Below are positions 19,601-27,871 of a DNA stretch of 56,802 nt, piece after piece. Under the pieces are notes generated by a model. The model searched no databases and was not told the origin of the DNA. It worked only from the letters and a program-made list of their open reading frames with translations. Source of the stretch: Tissierellia bacterium (GTDB lineage Bacteria > Bacillota > Clostridia > Peptostreptococcales > Acidaminobacteraceae); assembly GCA_012520095.1 (NCBI GenBank), contig JAAYOV010000092.1, positions 24,981 through 81,782 on the forward strand. Reading direction: 5' to 3'. Numbering within the stretch: position 1 is the first letter of the stretch; every line of letters starts with the position of its first letter. The position numbers and the translations under genes were made by a program.

Positions 19601-20848
19601 AGAGCGATCTTCACAAAGGAGATGAAAAGAACACATACCATTCTCTGTCCGCAGATGTCTCCGATTCACTTTACGCTCCTTGAAGCGGCGCTTGAAAGTG
19701 GAGGATACAATCTGGTCGTGCTTCCTGAAACAGACAAGCAGGCCGTAGATGTAGGACTTCGCTACGTACACAATGACGCCTGCTATCCGTCTATCATCAC
19801 AATCGGACAGATCATGAAGGCATTAAAGAGCGGTGAATATGATCTTGATACGACAGCTGTCATGATCTCACAGACCGGCGGCGGATGCCGTGCGACAAAC
19901 TACATCGCTTTTATTAAAAAAGCTTTGCTCGATGCGGGAATGGAGCATGTGCCAATCATCTCCGTAAACGTCCTCGGCATGGAAAAACAGCCGGGCTTTA
20001 CGATAAATACAAAGACACTCGTGAGGATGGCTCATGCCGTTTTGTACGGAGATCTGATGATGCGGCTTTTGTATCGGGTGAGGCCATATGAAGTGGAAGC
20101 CGGCAGTGCAAATGCCTTGCACCGCCACTGGGAAGAGAGGCTGCGCAAGGAACTGAGAAGCGGTCAGTACCTCTTTAAGAAAAATGTCGAAGCAATCGTA
20201 AAAGACTTCGATGAGCTTGCGATCTATGAGGACATTCAAAAGCCACGCGTGGGGGTTGTCGGAGAAATTCTCGTCAAATACCATCCAACGGCCAACAATC
20301 ATGTCATCGATTTGCTGGAAAGCGAAGGTGCGGAGGCCGTCGTGCCGGACCTTGCGGATTTTCTTCTCTATTCCGCCTACAACGCAAATTTTCGCTATGA
20401 TAAACTCTCGGGAAGCTTTAAGGCAAAGGTAATGGGAAATCTCTCGGTTGCCGCCATTGAATATATGCGAAAAGACATAAAACACGCGCTGAAAAACAGC
20501 CGGCGTTTTCATCCGCCGAAGTCGATTGAACAATTGGCAAAGGGAGCAAAAAAGCTCCTTCCTTTAGGACATCAGACAGGAGAAGGATGGTTTCTGACAG
20601 CCGAGATGATCGACTTGCTTGAAGAGGGAATCCCCAATATCTTGTGTCTACAGCCCTTTGCCTGTCTTCCCAATCACATCACGGGAAAGGGCATGATCAA
20701 GGGACTAAAGAAGATGTATCCTTCAAGCAATATCTTTCCCATCGACTATGATCCGGGCGCCAGTGAAGTCAATCAGCTCAACCGCATTAAACTGATGCTC
20801 TCGGCTGCACATAGAAATCTACAGAAGTCAAAACAGAAAGGCAATTGA
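16616..20848 (+). CDS. Giant 2-hydroxyacyl-CoA dehydratase activator/reductase-like protein (two BadF ATPase domains, DUF2229, HgdB-like end)
   Basis: A 1,410-residue cytoplasmic protein. Two BadF/HgdC-type ATPase domains begin at [10 protein letters not shown] (residue 5) and [10 protein letters not shown] (about 321). Each keeps a cluster-ligand cysteine region: [13 protein letters not shown] (about 120) and [12 protein letters not shown] (about 440). Near 601 a cysteine cluster [11 protein letters not shown] follows, then a DUF2229 region (from about 666) and an HgdB/BcrC-like C-terminal part from about 1,008 ([33 protein letters not shown]). Known activases drive ATP-dependent electron transfer to 2-hydroxyacyl-CoA dehydratases, but no dehydratase genes lie nearby, so the partner is unknown. 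GTG start after AGGAGG. Confidence 0.85.
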   Translation: MLRLGLDIGSTTVKMVAIDRDYRLVFKKYMRHYSSIRETIARIFTAALNELKGERVTLMITGSGGYAISKLMGIPFVQEVVACTRAIETFIPETDVAIELGGEDAKITYLSDTLEQRMNGTCAGGTGAFIDQMASLMKTDPSGLNDLARDHSQLYPIASRCGVFAKTDVQPLLNEGAAASDVAASILFAVVHQTIGGLAQGKPIRGNIAFLGGPLHYMSELRNAFIQTLGLREEQVIFPDDAQYYVAMGAALSTQDDEGEHFECIFERLCALDCLHGDEELALDPLFGSEDEYRLFKERHDRAKVRRRNLHSYEGDAFLGIDAGSTTTKLALVTRDGDLLYSDYGSNEGAPLQSAVDFLKKMYMELPDKVRIAGSCVTGYGEALIKEALMVDRGEIETVAHVRGAQHFLPEVDFVLDIGGQDMKSMKIKDGVIHSITLNEACSSGCGSFIETFAKSVNLSVADFAKLGLSAKKPVDLGTRCTVFMNSRVKQAQKEGSSQADISAGISISVIKNALFKVIRLRSGDSMGKNIVVQGGTFYNDSVLRAMEIISQREVVRPDIAGLMGSFGAALVALDHASDKPTTLLNLQQLDQFKVEVRTEHCRLCTNQCLLSLSNFGDGRTFISGNRCERPLGIEKKKTQLPNLFKYKYNKLFSYRSLSEKEARRGVIGIPRVLNMYEDYPFWHTFFTKLGYRVVLSRPSNHKLYLQGMESIPSESVCYPAKLSHGHIVDLLNRGVKKIFYPCIPFLPKEDPTADNHYACPIVTSYPDTLRVNMEQLHEKDVQFINPFLPLDDAQRLEDRLLSELRSEHIPRFEISQALHAAYKEARRFKVDIRRAGEEALETMRKSGAKGIVLSGRPYHLDPEIHHGVPEMIHGLGLAVFTEDSLDHLTPVERPLRIVDQWVYHSRLYRAASYVSTQNDLELVQLVSFGCGLDAVTSDQVQEILARTGKIYTQLKIDEISNLGALRIRIRSLLAAMEAREERGFTVHEPHPLPQRAIFTKEMKRTHTILCPQMSPIHFTLLEAALESGGYNLVVLPETDKQAVDVGLRYVHNDACYPSIITIGQIMKALKSGEYDLDTTAVMISQTGGGCRATNYIAFIKKALLDAGMEHVPIISVNVLGMEKQPGFTINTKTLVRMAHAVLYGDLMMRLLYRVRPYEVEAGSANALHRHWEERLRKELRSGQYLFKKNVEAIVKDFDELAIYEDIQKPRVGVVGEILVKYHPTANNHVIDLLESEGAEAVVPDLADFLLYSAYNANFRYDKLSGSFKAKVMGNLSVAAIEYMRKDIKHALKNSRRFHPPKSIEQLAKGAKKLLPLGHQTGEGWFLTAEMIDLLEEGIPNILCLQPFACLPNHITGKGMIKGLKKMYPSSNIFPIDYDPGASEVNQLNRIKLMLSAAHRNLQKSKQKGN

Positions 20849-21855
20849 TGATATATATTCGAAATGATTCTACTGAACCTGCATACAACTTAGCGTTTGA
20901 GGAGTGGGTGTTTGAGAATCTCAGAGACGATGATTATGTTTTGTTTTGGAGAAATGACAATGCGATCATCGTGGGAAGGAATCAAAACACTGTCTCTGAA
21001 ATCAATGCTCAATATGTTGAGGAGCATGGAATTCATGTCATCCGAAGGGAGACCGGAGGAGGGGCTGTATATCACGATCTCGGAAATCTCAACTTCTCGA
21101 TCATCTCTGATGCGCAAGATCTCAGAGAACTGGACTTTTCTCTATTTACTCTGCCGGTGATGAAGGCTCTTGAAAAACTGGGGATTGACGCCGCGCTCAC
21201 CGGAAGAAATGATTTAACCATTGACAATATGAAATTCTCCGGGATTGCGCAGAGACAAAAAAAAGGCCGCGTTCTCAACCATGGAACACTTTTGTTTGAT
21301 TCGAACTTGAGCGTTCTATCGGCTTGCCTCAATCCGAGAAAGGAGAAAATACACTCAAAAGGGATCCGATCTGTCGCGGCTAGAGTGACAAATATTCGTC
21401 CTTATCTGAAGAAGGAATTAGATATACTTGCCTTTCGAGATCTTTTACTGGAGGCGATGTTTGAGGAGCAGGGGAGAATCAGCGAGAGAGTCCTCACAGA
21501 AGAAGAGCTCATGCAGATACAAAAGTTAAGAGATGAAAAATACGCAACAACAGAGTGGAATTTTGGACGTTCTCCTAAGGCGGAGATCCATAATTACAGG
21601 TATTTCCCGGGTGTGGGAGGCTTAGAGATATATGCTCAGGTTGAAAAGAATCGACTGATCAAGATCAATTTCTTTGGTGATTTCTTTGCTCCGGAGCATA
21701 AAGAGATCCTTGAGGGTTATCTTGCCGGCACGCAATTTCAACCTTCTGCCGTCAGAGATAAATTGAACCGGGTGGAGCTAAGTCGATATATCGGAAACAT
21801 TGATTCCGGGGAACTGATCGCTCTTTTGTTTGAAGAACAGAAAAAGGAGAAATGA
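20848..21855 (+). CDS. lplA: Lipoate-protein ligase A
   Basis: Activates free lipoate with ATP and attaches it to E2 or GcvH lysines. The 335-residue protein shows RRETGGGAVYHDLGNLNFS (lipoyl-binding loop), the GRNDLTIDNMKFSG segment and a C-terminal LplA accessory domain (from about residue 250). The ATG at 20848 overlaps the TGA of the preceding gene by one base. No lipoylated protein gene is in the window. Confidence 0.93.
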   Translation: MIYIRNDSTEPAYNLAFEEWVFENLRDDDYVLFWRNDNAIIVGRNQNTVSEINAQYVEEHGIHVIRRETGGGAVYHDLGNLNFSIISDAQDLRELDFSLFTLPVMKALEKLGIDAALTGRNDLTIDNMKFSGIAQRQKKGRVLNHGTLLFDSNLSVLSACLNPRKEKIHSKGIRSVAARVTNIRPYLKKELDILAFRDLLLEAMFEEQGRISERVLTEEELMQIQKLRDEKYATTEWNFGRSPKAEIHNYRYFPGVGGLEIYAQVEKNRLIKINFFGDFFAPEHKEILEGYLAGTQFQPSAVRDKLNRVELSRYIGNIDSGELIALLFEEQKKEK

Positions 21856-22376
21856 TGAGTCGAATTTATCTTGAATTATTGAGTGAAGAACACGCCGATG
21901 CACTATATCGCTTTGAGAATGACAATAGGGGTACTTTCGATGAAGAGAGTTATTCAAGACATTCATCATATTATGAGAGAAGTACTTTTCAAAGCATACT
22001 TGAAGAACTGATAGAAGAGCAGGGACAACAGCTACACGCCATGTACCTGGTCTTCATCGATGAAGGAACACTCATCGGAAGAGTCAATCTGATGAGACTT
22101 ATGAAGGAGCCTTTTGTGAAGGCGGAAATCGGCTATCGGATTGCCCCGCCATTTCAGGGAAAAGGTCATGCGACAGAAGCTGTGCGGCTGCTTTTAGAAA
22201 AGGCGAAGAAAATCTATTCACTCCATCGCGTAGAAGCTCGCATCTCCGTTGAAAATGCGGCAGCGTGTAAAGTCCTTGAAAAGAACGGATTCCGTCACGT
22301 TGGAACGTATGAGAAGTATATTCGATTTGCAGATGAATGGATTGACAGTCATCTGTTTGAGATCGTGCTCGACTAA
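21855..22376 (+). CDS. GNAT family N-acetyltransferase (RimJ/RimL type)
   Basis: A 173-residue acetyl-CoA-dependent N-acetyltransferase. The acetyl-CoA loop is RIAPPFQGKGHATEAV (Q/RxxGxG/A type), and VENAAACKVLEKNGFRHVG is the usual RimJ/RimL C-terminal signature. Two adjacent ATGs (21852, 21855) are possible; the second is better spaced from AAGGAG. The target is not deducible. It overlaps lplA by 1 nt and ends the co-directional run with the small gene after it. Confidence 0.85.
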   Translation: MSRIYLELLSEEHADALYRFENDNRGTFDEESYSRHSSYYERSTFQSILEELIEEQGQQLHAMYLVFIDEGTLIGRVNLMRLMKEPFVKAEIGYRIAPPFQGKGHATEAVRLLLEKAKKIYSLHRVEARISVENAAACKVLEKNGFRHVGTYEKYIRFADEWIDSHLFEIVLD

Positions 22377-22386
22377 GGAAGTGCCA

Positions 22387-22746
22387 GTGAAAAAAATACT
22401 CCTCTCTATTATTATTTTTGTACTGACAATGATACTCTTGGGGGCGGGGTATGTTTTTTTATACGGAACCCAGACTTCTCCTCAGGAAGTGACGATTTAC
22501 GATATCATCTTTGACAAGGACAACGGTTCAGTGAGAATAAGCGGCTTCATCCTCTCAAGTGCAAAAGCCTTTCGCAGCGCGGATATGTACATGCAAGACC
22601 TTGAATTACATATCACGATACGGGCAGTCCTTGTAAGTCCTTTTTATTCAGACGGTCATTTTCAGATTGAATTCGATTTTGCCCCGGATGAAATCGAGAG
22701 GATTTTCATTGTCACGGAAAATGAAATGAAACAGATTTATCCATAG
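22387..22746 (+). CDS. Small membrane-anchored protein of unknown function
   Basis: A 119-residue protein not recognised. Residues 2-25 are a single hydrophobic segment after two lysines (KKILLSIIIFVLTMILLGAG), so an N-terminal anchor or uncleaved signal is likely. The rest is predicted outside the cell and is rich in beta-type sequence (FDKDNGSVRISGFILSS; HFQIEFDFAPDEIERIFI). The GTG at 22387 follows AAGGAAG. It lies 10 nt after the GNAT gene and is the last gene before the accessory island. Confidence 0.7.
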   Translation: MKKILLSIIIFVLTMILLGAGYVFLYGTQTSPQEVTIYDIIFDKDNGSVRISGFILSSAKAFRSADMYMQDLELHITIRAVLVSPFYSDGHFQIEFDFAPDEIERIFIVTENEMKQIYP

Positions 22747-22765
22747 CTGTATACTTGCAAAAACA

Positions 22766-22856
22766 TCCCCTTAATTCAGGGGAAAAGGCTTGAGTCGTGA
22801 GATTTTGCAATAGCAGATTGATTTCAGACTATTTGAAATCGAAACGTAGTAATACT
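22766..22856. repeat. Left copy of the island boundary repeat (elements A and B)
   Basis: Element A is a hairpin, TCCCCT (22766-22771) with AGGGGA (22778-22783), then AAAAGGCTTGAGTC. Close copies stand at 31699-31740 and 35600-35640, each directly downstream of lexA sequence, and on the minus strand the two better copies look like a terminator (stem then T-rich). Element B (22801-22856, starting GATTTTGCAA) has a diverged copy at 32043-32098. At this left site A and B touch; at the second site a lexA fragment lies between them. Confidence 0.75.
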
Positions 22857-22930
22857 GATAGACAATCATACTGTGTGAAAGAAGAATATATTTTGATATA
22901 GATAGCTGTATAGTGACTGTTTTTTTGTGT

Positions 22931-22952
22931 AGAGCCGAGTGGCTCTTTTTTT
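22931..22952 (+). terminator. Rho-independent terminator
   Basis: AGAGCC (22931-22936) pairs with GGCTCT (22941-22946), loop GAGT, followed by seven T. It could end transcripts from the lplA-GNAT run. Confidence 0.75.
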
Positions 22953-23148
22953 ATTGACATAACAGACTGAGGCACATACCTTAAAATTTTGCGCTTACAA
23001 ATCAAAAAGGCGGAGTTGGAAAGATATCCACCGCTGCAAATCTTGACATTTGTCGTATTTGCCTAAGTACTTATATATCGAAAGATTTACAAAAGAAAAA
23101 TGAATAGTTGAAATCAGAAAAGTTATGAGTTAGAATAGGCTAACCAAG

Positions 23149-23166
23149 AGTTAGTTGCGACTAACT
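23149..23166. promoter_or_regulatory. Palindromic operator-like site upstream of DUF3793-flavodoxin
   Basis: AGTTAGT and ACTAACT form perfect 7-bp arms around TGCG. Just upstream GTTAG and CTAAC (about 23129-23144) make a second inverted pair. Such sites suit a DtxR/Fur-like or TetR-like repressor. The downstream DUF3793 and flavodoxin genes favour an iron-related regulator (inference), but a decayed transporter gene also lies in between. The rest of 22953-23355 contains TTGACA at 22954-22959 without a clear -10, and no other gene. Confidence 0.5.
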
Positions 23167-23182
23167 AAGAAGGTGGCGGTAA

Positions 23183-23275
23183 ATGAAAACGGTAAAGAAG
23201 GTGTAATGGCCATAGAAGTGGACAATCTTTAAAAAAATGTTCACTTTGTGAGAGCTCAAAGGTTGATTGTAATTA
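23183..23275 (+). pseudogene. Possible remnant of a regulator/ABC-transporter operon
   Basis: Two tiny frames follow the palindrome: ATG at 23183 giving MKTVKKV and a stop at 23204-23206, then an ATG at 23205 giving MAIEVDNL before a stop. MAIEVDNL, continued past the stop as KNVHFV, resembles the first residues of ABC-transporter ATPases (AIEVxNLxKxF). The overlap pattern TAATG looks like a former operon junction. The evidence is short, so this is tentative. Confidence 0.3.
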
Positions 23276-23355
23276 GTTAGCAAAAGCACCTAAAAACTCA
23301 CGTTGAATAAGAATGGATTAACATACAAAGTTTTTGCCATGATCGGAGATTGTTC

Positions 23356-23934
23356 ATGAAAGGAAATGAATTCAGACAAAATAAACTTTCAGAAAAAATA
23401 GTGAAACATTGTTCTCCTACTCTTGCAGGCCTCAAGAGCGGCAATATATTTTCGACATCTTATGAAAATCTTCAAGATATGATGTGTGAAATCAGAAGTC
23501 TGAATCGGCGCCTTGTCGGGAAAGGAGTAAAAATAATTCCACTGCGATATTCCGATGGACGCTGTCTGCTGTATGTATTTCGCCCTACCGCTTTAAGGTG
23601 CGATCTTGCCGACGAGCAAGCCTGTAAAATCTTGAGAGATTCGGGATATGAGAGTTGTAGGCCCGGGCAGTGCATAGGAAGGCTTTTAAAGAGACTTAAA
23701 TCTTCCGAACAGTTCCCGCATGAGATAGGTTTATTCTTGGGATATCCGCCGGAAGATGTGTGTGGATATATCAAAAATAAAGGCAAACGCTCGAAATGCA
23801 CTGGACATTGGAAGGTTTACGGAGATGAAAACTTTGCATTGGCCAAGTTTGAAAGTTATAAGAGGTGCACTCGGATATTTTGCAAAATGGCAGCCTTGGG
23901 GCATGCGATAGAAGAGTTGGCTGTAGTGGGCTGA
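23356..23934 (+). CDS. DUF3793 family protein
   Basis: A 192-residue cytoplasmic protein of the DUF3793 family, often found beside flavodoxin genes in anaerobes. Recognisable pieces are LYVFRPTALRCDL, CIGRLLKRL, PHEIGLFLGYPPEDVCGYI and HWKVYGDENFALAKFESYKRCT. Function unknown. The ATG at 23356 follows GGAG at the right spacing; a TTG at 23350 is less likely. A flavodoxin gene starts 59 nt downstream on the same strand. The upstream palindrome may control both. Confidence 0.85.
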   Translation: MKGNEFRQNKLSEKIVKHCSPTLAGLKSGNIFSTSYENLQDMMCEIRSLNRRLVGKGVKIIPLRYSDGRCLLYVFRPTALRCDLADEQACKILRDSGYESCRPGQCIGRLLKRLKSSEQFPHEIGLFLGYPPEDVCGYIKNKGKRSKCTGHWKVYGDENFALAKFESYKRCTRIFCKMAALGHAIEELAVVG

Positions 23935-23993
23935 ATGCCCTTAAGCATATAAATTTTTTAAGCGAAGGTTTAAAAAGAAAGGATGAAGTACAT

Positions 23994-24419
23994 ATGAAAA
24001 AGATAGCTGTAGTATATTGGAGTGGCACGGGAAATACCGAACAGATGGCGCAAGCTGTAGCCGAAGGAGGAAGGAGCGCAGGTGCCGATGTTGAGCTCTT
24101 TACAAGTGATCGATTCGATTCCTCCATGGTTTCTTCTTTCGATGCCATAGGTTTCGGCTGCCCTTCCATGGGGGTAGAGGTGTTGGAAGAGACGGAGTTC
24201 GAGCCGATGTTTACATCCTGTATACCGACTCTTTCGGGTAAAACGGTAGCTCTTTTCGGTTCTTACGGCTGGGGAGACGGTGAGTGGATGAGAAACTGGG
24301 AAGAGGACTGCCAAAATGCAGGGTTGTCGCTTGCCACAGACAGTGTCATTTGTGTCGAAGCTCCGGACGAAAGCGCGAAAGAAGAATGCCGGGCTTTGGG
24401 CAAAGCTCTGGCAGGTTAA
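23994..24419 (+). CDS. Flavodoxin
   Basis: A 141-residue FMN electron carrier. The phosphate-binding loop WSGTGNTEQMA is at residues 9-19; GFGCPSMGVEVLEE and FGSYGWGDGEWM are the two flavin-flanking loops. Short-chain flavodoxins replace ferredoxin under low iron, which fits the operator-like palindrome upstream. The ATG at 23994 follows AAAGGA. It is likely co-transcribed with the DUF3793 gene. Confidence 0.93.
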   Translation: MKKIAVVYWSGTGNTEQMAQAVAEGGRSAGADVELFTSDRFDSSMVSSFDAIGFGCPSMGVEVLEETEFEPMFTSCIPTLSGKTVALFGSYGWGDGEWMRNWEEDCQNAGLSLATDSVICVEAPDESAKEECRALGKALAG

Positions 24420-24432
24420 AATTGCTTTGAAG

Positions 24433-24488
24433 GCGTGCGACTCATCTAAATACACTGCGACCTCTTTAACCGTAGTTGCACGCTTTTT
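24433..24488 (+). terminator. Terminator-like hairpin after flavodoxin
   Basis: GCGTGCGAC (24433-24441) pairs with GTTGCACGC (24475-24483, one G-T pair) around a 33-nt loop, followed by TTTTT. A second hairpin, AAGGCGG (24510-24516) with CCGCCTT (24531-24537), lies further on without a clear T run. The rest of 24420-24641 shows no gene. Confidence 0.6.
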
Positions 24489-24641
24489 AAAATATCTAAG
24501 GCTTAGAGGAAGGCGGAAGCAAATATGAGACCGCCTTTCCTCTCTACTTCAGAATGTGCAGGGCTGATCACTTCGTTATAGAATGATAGAGGTGGCGTTT
24601 TGCAAACAAGAGGTATATGACGTGCAAAAGGTGTCAGTTTT

Positions 24642-26894
24642 ATGAAAAAGGAAGTCTATGATATAGGCGGTATGCACTGCGCGGCTTGTTCGAGTGCAGT
24701 AGAAAGGGTGACACGAAAACTACCCGGTGTGGAGAGTAGTGATGTAAATCTGCCGCTGAATCGCCTTACTATAACCTACGATGAGGATAAGACCTCTTCG
24801 CAGGACATCATTTCAAAGATTGAGAGGGCAGGATTTTCCGCCAAGATTCGTCCGATAGAAGGTAAGTCTTCTTTCGGAGTTTCGCCTGCTACCTCTTCGG
24901 CGTCCGAAGAGGTAAGCCTCCTACAAGAAAAAAGATCCCTGGTAACTTCTGCTATTTTTGCAGGACTTTTGCTTGCTTTATCCATGGGACACATGATCAT
25001 TCCGGGATTTCCTGTTCCTGATATCATCTCCTCTGATACTCACCCTGTAAATATGGCTATTCTTCAGATGATCCTAGCTATACCGGTGCTGTTTTTAGGC
25101 AGGAGATTTTTTACACGTGGATTTTCCTCACTCTTTAGAGGCAATCCCAATATGGATACTCTCGTCGCTTTAAGTGCGAGCGCATCCTTTATATACAGCC
25201 TTGTAACTACATTTCTTATCACTGACAGTCCTCATCTTGTTCATAATCTTTATTTCGAATCCTCCGCCGTTGTTGTTGCTTTCGTGTCCGTAGGCAAATA
25301 TATGGAAGCAAACAGCAAAGAGAAGACGAAAGGAGCGATTACAAAACTTATGGAGCTTGCTCCGGAAACGGCCATTTTGGTGGATGAAGACGCTCAGAAA
25401 GAAGTTTCTTCGTCAAGCATAAGGCCCGGAGACATAGTGCTTGTAAAAGCGGGAGCCAGAGTTCCACTCGACGGTATCGTCGTTTCCGGTAGCGGAAGCA
25501 TCAATGAAGCGATGCTCACAGGTGAGAGTATGCCGGTTGCGAAGGGTGAGGGGAGCGAGGTTATAGGTGGGAGTGTAAGTGTGGACGGAGTCCTCTATGT
25601 AAAGGTTACCCGCACCGGCGATGACACTGTTTTATCCCAGATAATACGATTTGTAGAAGATGCTCAGGAGAAAAAGGCGCCCATATCCAGATTGGCGGAC
25701 AAGGTGTCGGGTGTTTTTGTGCCTATTGTCATGGCGATAGCCGTCGTGGCAGCTGCTATATGGTTTATTGTAGGAAAAGATTTTTTCTTTGCAATTAAGA
25801 TATTTACATCTGTACTGGTTATTGCTTGTCCATGTGCTATGGGGCTTGCCACTCCGACAGCCATAATAGTAGGTACGGGACTCGGCGCTTCCCGAGGTAT
25901 ACTCATAAGAAGCGGGGAGGCGTTGGAGACAGCACATAAAGTGAGCGTTGCAATTTTGGACAAGACCGGAACGATAACTGAGGGAAGTCCGATTGTAACA
26001 GATATAATTTCTGATGATCAGGATGCGCTTATGCAGGTTGGATTTTCGCTTGAAAGTCTGTCCGAGCACCCGCTTGCCAAGGCGGTGTGTTCTGCATCGA
26101 ATGAAATGGGTATTTCCGAGGCAGAGCCGATTACGGGATTTGAGAACGTAGGAGGACGAGGCGTTTCGGGCTTCAATGCGGATGGATCTCGCGTCCTTGC
26201 CGGAAGCCCTACATTTATGAAAGAAATGGGCGTAGATATATCGCAACACGAGAAGGATATAAAATCGCTTCAAGGCATGGGAAAGACTGTGATATGTGTG
26301 GCTTTAGACGATACGTCTTTGGGAATAATCGGTGTGTCCGATCAAGTCCGGCAAAGTTCAAGATTATCAATGGAAAGAATCAAGTCCATAGGGATAAAAA
26401 CGGTTCTTCTTACGGGCGACAATCGTGCTGCTGCTGAGCATATCGGGGATATTGTGGGTGTGGATGAAATTGTTGCGGAAGTACTTCCTACAGAGAAAGC
26501 AAATGTGGTAAAGCGTTATCAGGACGGCGGAGAAATCGTAATGATGGTAGGCGACGGAATAAACGATGCACCGGCTCTTGCTTGTGCGGATATAGGCTGT
26601 GCTATAGGTAGCGGCAGTGATATAGCCATAGATTCTGCAGATATCGTTTTGATGAACTCTGATCTTTGCGATGTCGCGCGAGCCATAACCCTAAGTCGTT
26701 TGACGATAAGAACGATCAAGCAGAATCTGTTCTGGGCGTTTTTCTATAATGTTTTGGGTATTCCGATTGCCACAGGAGCACTGTATCCGTCCTTTGGGAT
26801 ACTGCTCTCCCCAATGGTCGGTGCTTTTGCCATGAGCCTTAGTTCCCTTTTTGTTGTAAGCAACGCCTTAAGGCTTAGAAGAAAAGAAATATAA
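24642..26894 (+). CDS. copA: Copper-exporting P1B-type ATPase
   Basis: Pumps Cu(+) out of the cell. The 750-residue protein has one N-terminal heavy-metal domain (GGMHCAACSSAVERV), about eight membrane helices, the actuator motif TGES, the transport motif ACPCAMGLATP, the phosphorylation site DKTGT, the SEHPLAKAV loop and GDGINDAPAL. AAAAGGTG precedes the ATG. A single metal-binding domain plus a separate chaperone gene (26926) is a usual Firmicute layout. No CsoR or CopY gene is adjacent, so the copper sensor is not visible. The gene lies in the accessory island. Confidence 0.94.
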   Translation: MKKEVYDIGGMHCAACSSAVERVTRKLPGVESSDVNLPLNRLTITYDEDKTSSQDIISKIERAGFSAKIRPIEGKSSFGVSPATSSASEEVSLLQEKRSLVTSAIFAGLLLALSMGHMIIPGFPVPDIISSDTHPVNMAILQMILAIPVLFLGRRFFTRGFSSLFRGNPNMDTLVALSASASFIYSLVTTFLITDSPHLVHNLYFESSAVVVAFVSVGKYMEANSKEKTKGAITKLMELAPETAILVDEDAQKEVSSSSIRPGDIVLVKAGARVPLDGIVVSGSGSINEAMLTGESMPVAKGEGSEVIGGSVSVDGVLYVKVTRTGDDTVLSQIIRFVEDAQEKKAPISRLADKVSGVFVPIVMAIAVVAAAIWFIVGKDFFFAIKIFTSVLVIACPCAMGLATPTAIIVGTGLGASRGILIRSGEALETAHKVSVAILDKTGTITEGSPIVTDIISDDQDALMQVGFSLESLSEHPLAKAVCSASNEMGISEAEPITGFENVGGRGVSGFNADGSRVLAGSPTFMKEMGVDISQHEKDIKSLQGMGKTVICVALDDTSLGIIGVSDQVRQSSRLSMERIKSIGIKTVLLTGDNRAAAEHIGDIVGVDEIVAEVLPTEKANVVKRYQDGGEIVMMVGDGINDAPALACADIGCAIGSGSDIAIDSADIVLMNSDLCDVARAITLSRLTIRTIKQNLFWAFFYNVLGIPIATGALYPSFGILLSPMVGAFAMSLSSLFVVSNALRLRRKEI

Positions 26895-26925
26895 GAGAAT
26901 ACAATGCGAAAGAAAGGTGATAGAT

Positions 26926-27111
26926 ATGAAGACATTGAAAGTAGAAGAAATGCACTGCATGAACTGTGTCAATAGGATAAGCTCCGCTCTAAAAGCCGAA
27001 GCGATAGAATTCGAGATAAAGTTGGAAGAGAAGATTGTTCGCGTTGATCCCGAGAACGTAGAACGGGCAATAGACCTTTTAGACGATCTCGGATTTACTG
27101 CCTCCCAATAG
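26926..27111 (+). CDS. copZ: Copper chaperone (heavy-metal-associated domain protein)
   Basis: A 61-residue ferredoxin-like-fold protein that carries Cu(+) to CopA. The metal site is EMHCMNCVNRI (CxxC). The ATG at 26926 follows AAAGGTGAT at ideal spacing, rather than the GTG at 26917, which is part of that site. It is 31 nt after copA and clearly in its operon. Confidence 0.9.
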   Translation: MKTLKVEEMHCMNCVNRISSALKAEAIEFEIKLEEKIVRVDPENVERAIDLLDDLGFTASQ

Positions 27112-27167
27112 AGCCCTGATCATTTAACAGAGCGAGCAGGGTTGTTGTGTCCTCAAGGATGGAGAAT

Positions 27168-27860
27168 ATGAGTTTTACGCAACGAAAGAATCAGATCCGC
27201 AGCGCCTATTGCCTTACCGGAAAGAACAGTTTCTATGACGGAATGATAACCGGCAGCACATTTTGGGGAAGATTCGTTTGCCGTCTGGTCTGGGATATGG
27301 ACGCGAAAGAAAACGATGAATATCTGATGCGAGCGCTCTGCGGTATCCCGGAAGGTTTTTCAGGAAGGCTTTTAGAAGTTCCGGTGGGAACGGGTGTACT
27401 TACAATGCCGCTCTACCGGACTGTACCCGATGCCGAAATAGTGTGTCTGGACTATTCGCCGAACATGATGGACAGGGCAGAGCAAAGGGCAAGGAAATGG
27501 CAACTCAAAAACGTTGTCTTTAAGCAGGGCGATGTTGGAGCACTGCCTTTCGACGACAGTCGTTTTGACATAGTCCTCTCCCTCAACGGATTTCATGCCT
27601 TCCTGGATAAAGATGCAGCATACCGGGAGACGTTTCGAGTGCTTAAAAGCGGAGGCACGTTTTGTGGTTGCTTTTATGTGTCGGGGCTTAGCAAGCGAAC
27701 AGATTTTTTCATTCGGCGCCTCTATCAGCCTTTGAAGTTCTTTACTCCTCCTTATGAGACCATAAAAAGTTTGAGTACAAGGCTTAAAGGCATGTATGAA
27801 CAAGTGGAGCTTGATCACATCAAAGGGATTGCCTGCTTTGTTTGCAAAAAAAGCATCTAA
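27168..27860 (+). CDS. Class I SAM-dependent methyltransferase (first of four in the cassette)
   Basis: A 230-residue soluble methyltransferase. Motif I is degenerate but clear as LLEVPVGTGVLTMPLY; motif II is VCLDYSPNMMDRA; then GDVGALPFDDSRFDIVLSLNG and RVLKSGGTF, typical of UbiE-like enzymes. The acceptor is unknown. ATGs at 27159 and 27168 are both possible; AAGGAT spacing favours 27168. A weak CCCTG/CAGGG hairpin lies between copZ and this gene, so the cassette may start a separate transcript. It is 11 nt before the membrane-protein gene. Confidence 0.85.
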   Translation: MSFTQRKNQIRSAYCLTGKNSFYDGMITGSTFWGRFVCRLVWDMDAKENDEYLMRALCGIPEGFSGRLLEVPVGTGVLTMPLYRTVPDAEIVCLDYSPNMMDRAEQRARKWQLKNVVFKQGDVGALPFDDSRFDIVLSLNGFHAFLDKDAAYRETFRVLKSGGTFCGCFYVSGLSKRTDFFIRRLYQPLKFFTPPYETIKSLSTRLKGMYEQVELDHIKGIACFVCKKSI

Positions 27861-27871
27861 AGGGAAGACTC

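Noticed and set aside
19868..20533. 221-residue minus-strand frame inside the HgdC-type gene
   Set aside because: It is a mirror of conserved coding sequence, without a ribosome site or domain.
24316..24528. 70-residue frame overlapping the flavodoxin end
   Set aside because: It lies mostly out of frame over the flavodoxin gene and a terminator hairpin, with no ribosome site.
25632..26273. 213-residue minus-strand frame inside copA
   Set aside because: It is antisense to conserved P-type ATPase motifs and has no recognisable domain.
27113..27150. Terminator between copZ and the methyltransferase cassette
   Set aside because: CCCTG/CAGGG has a long loop and an interrupted T run; too weak to list.
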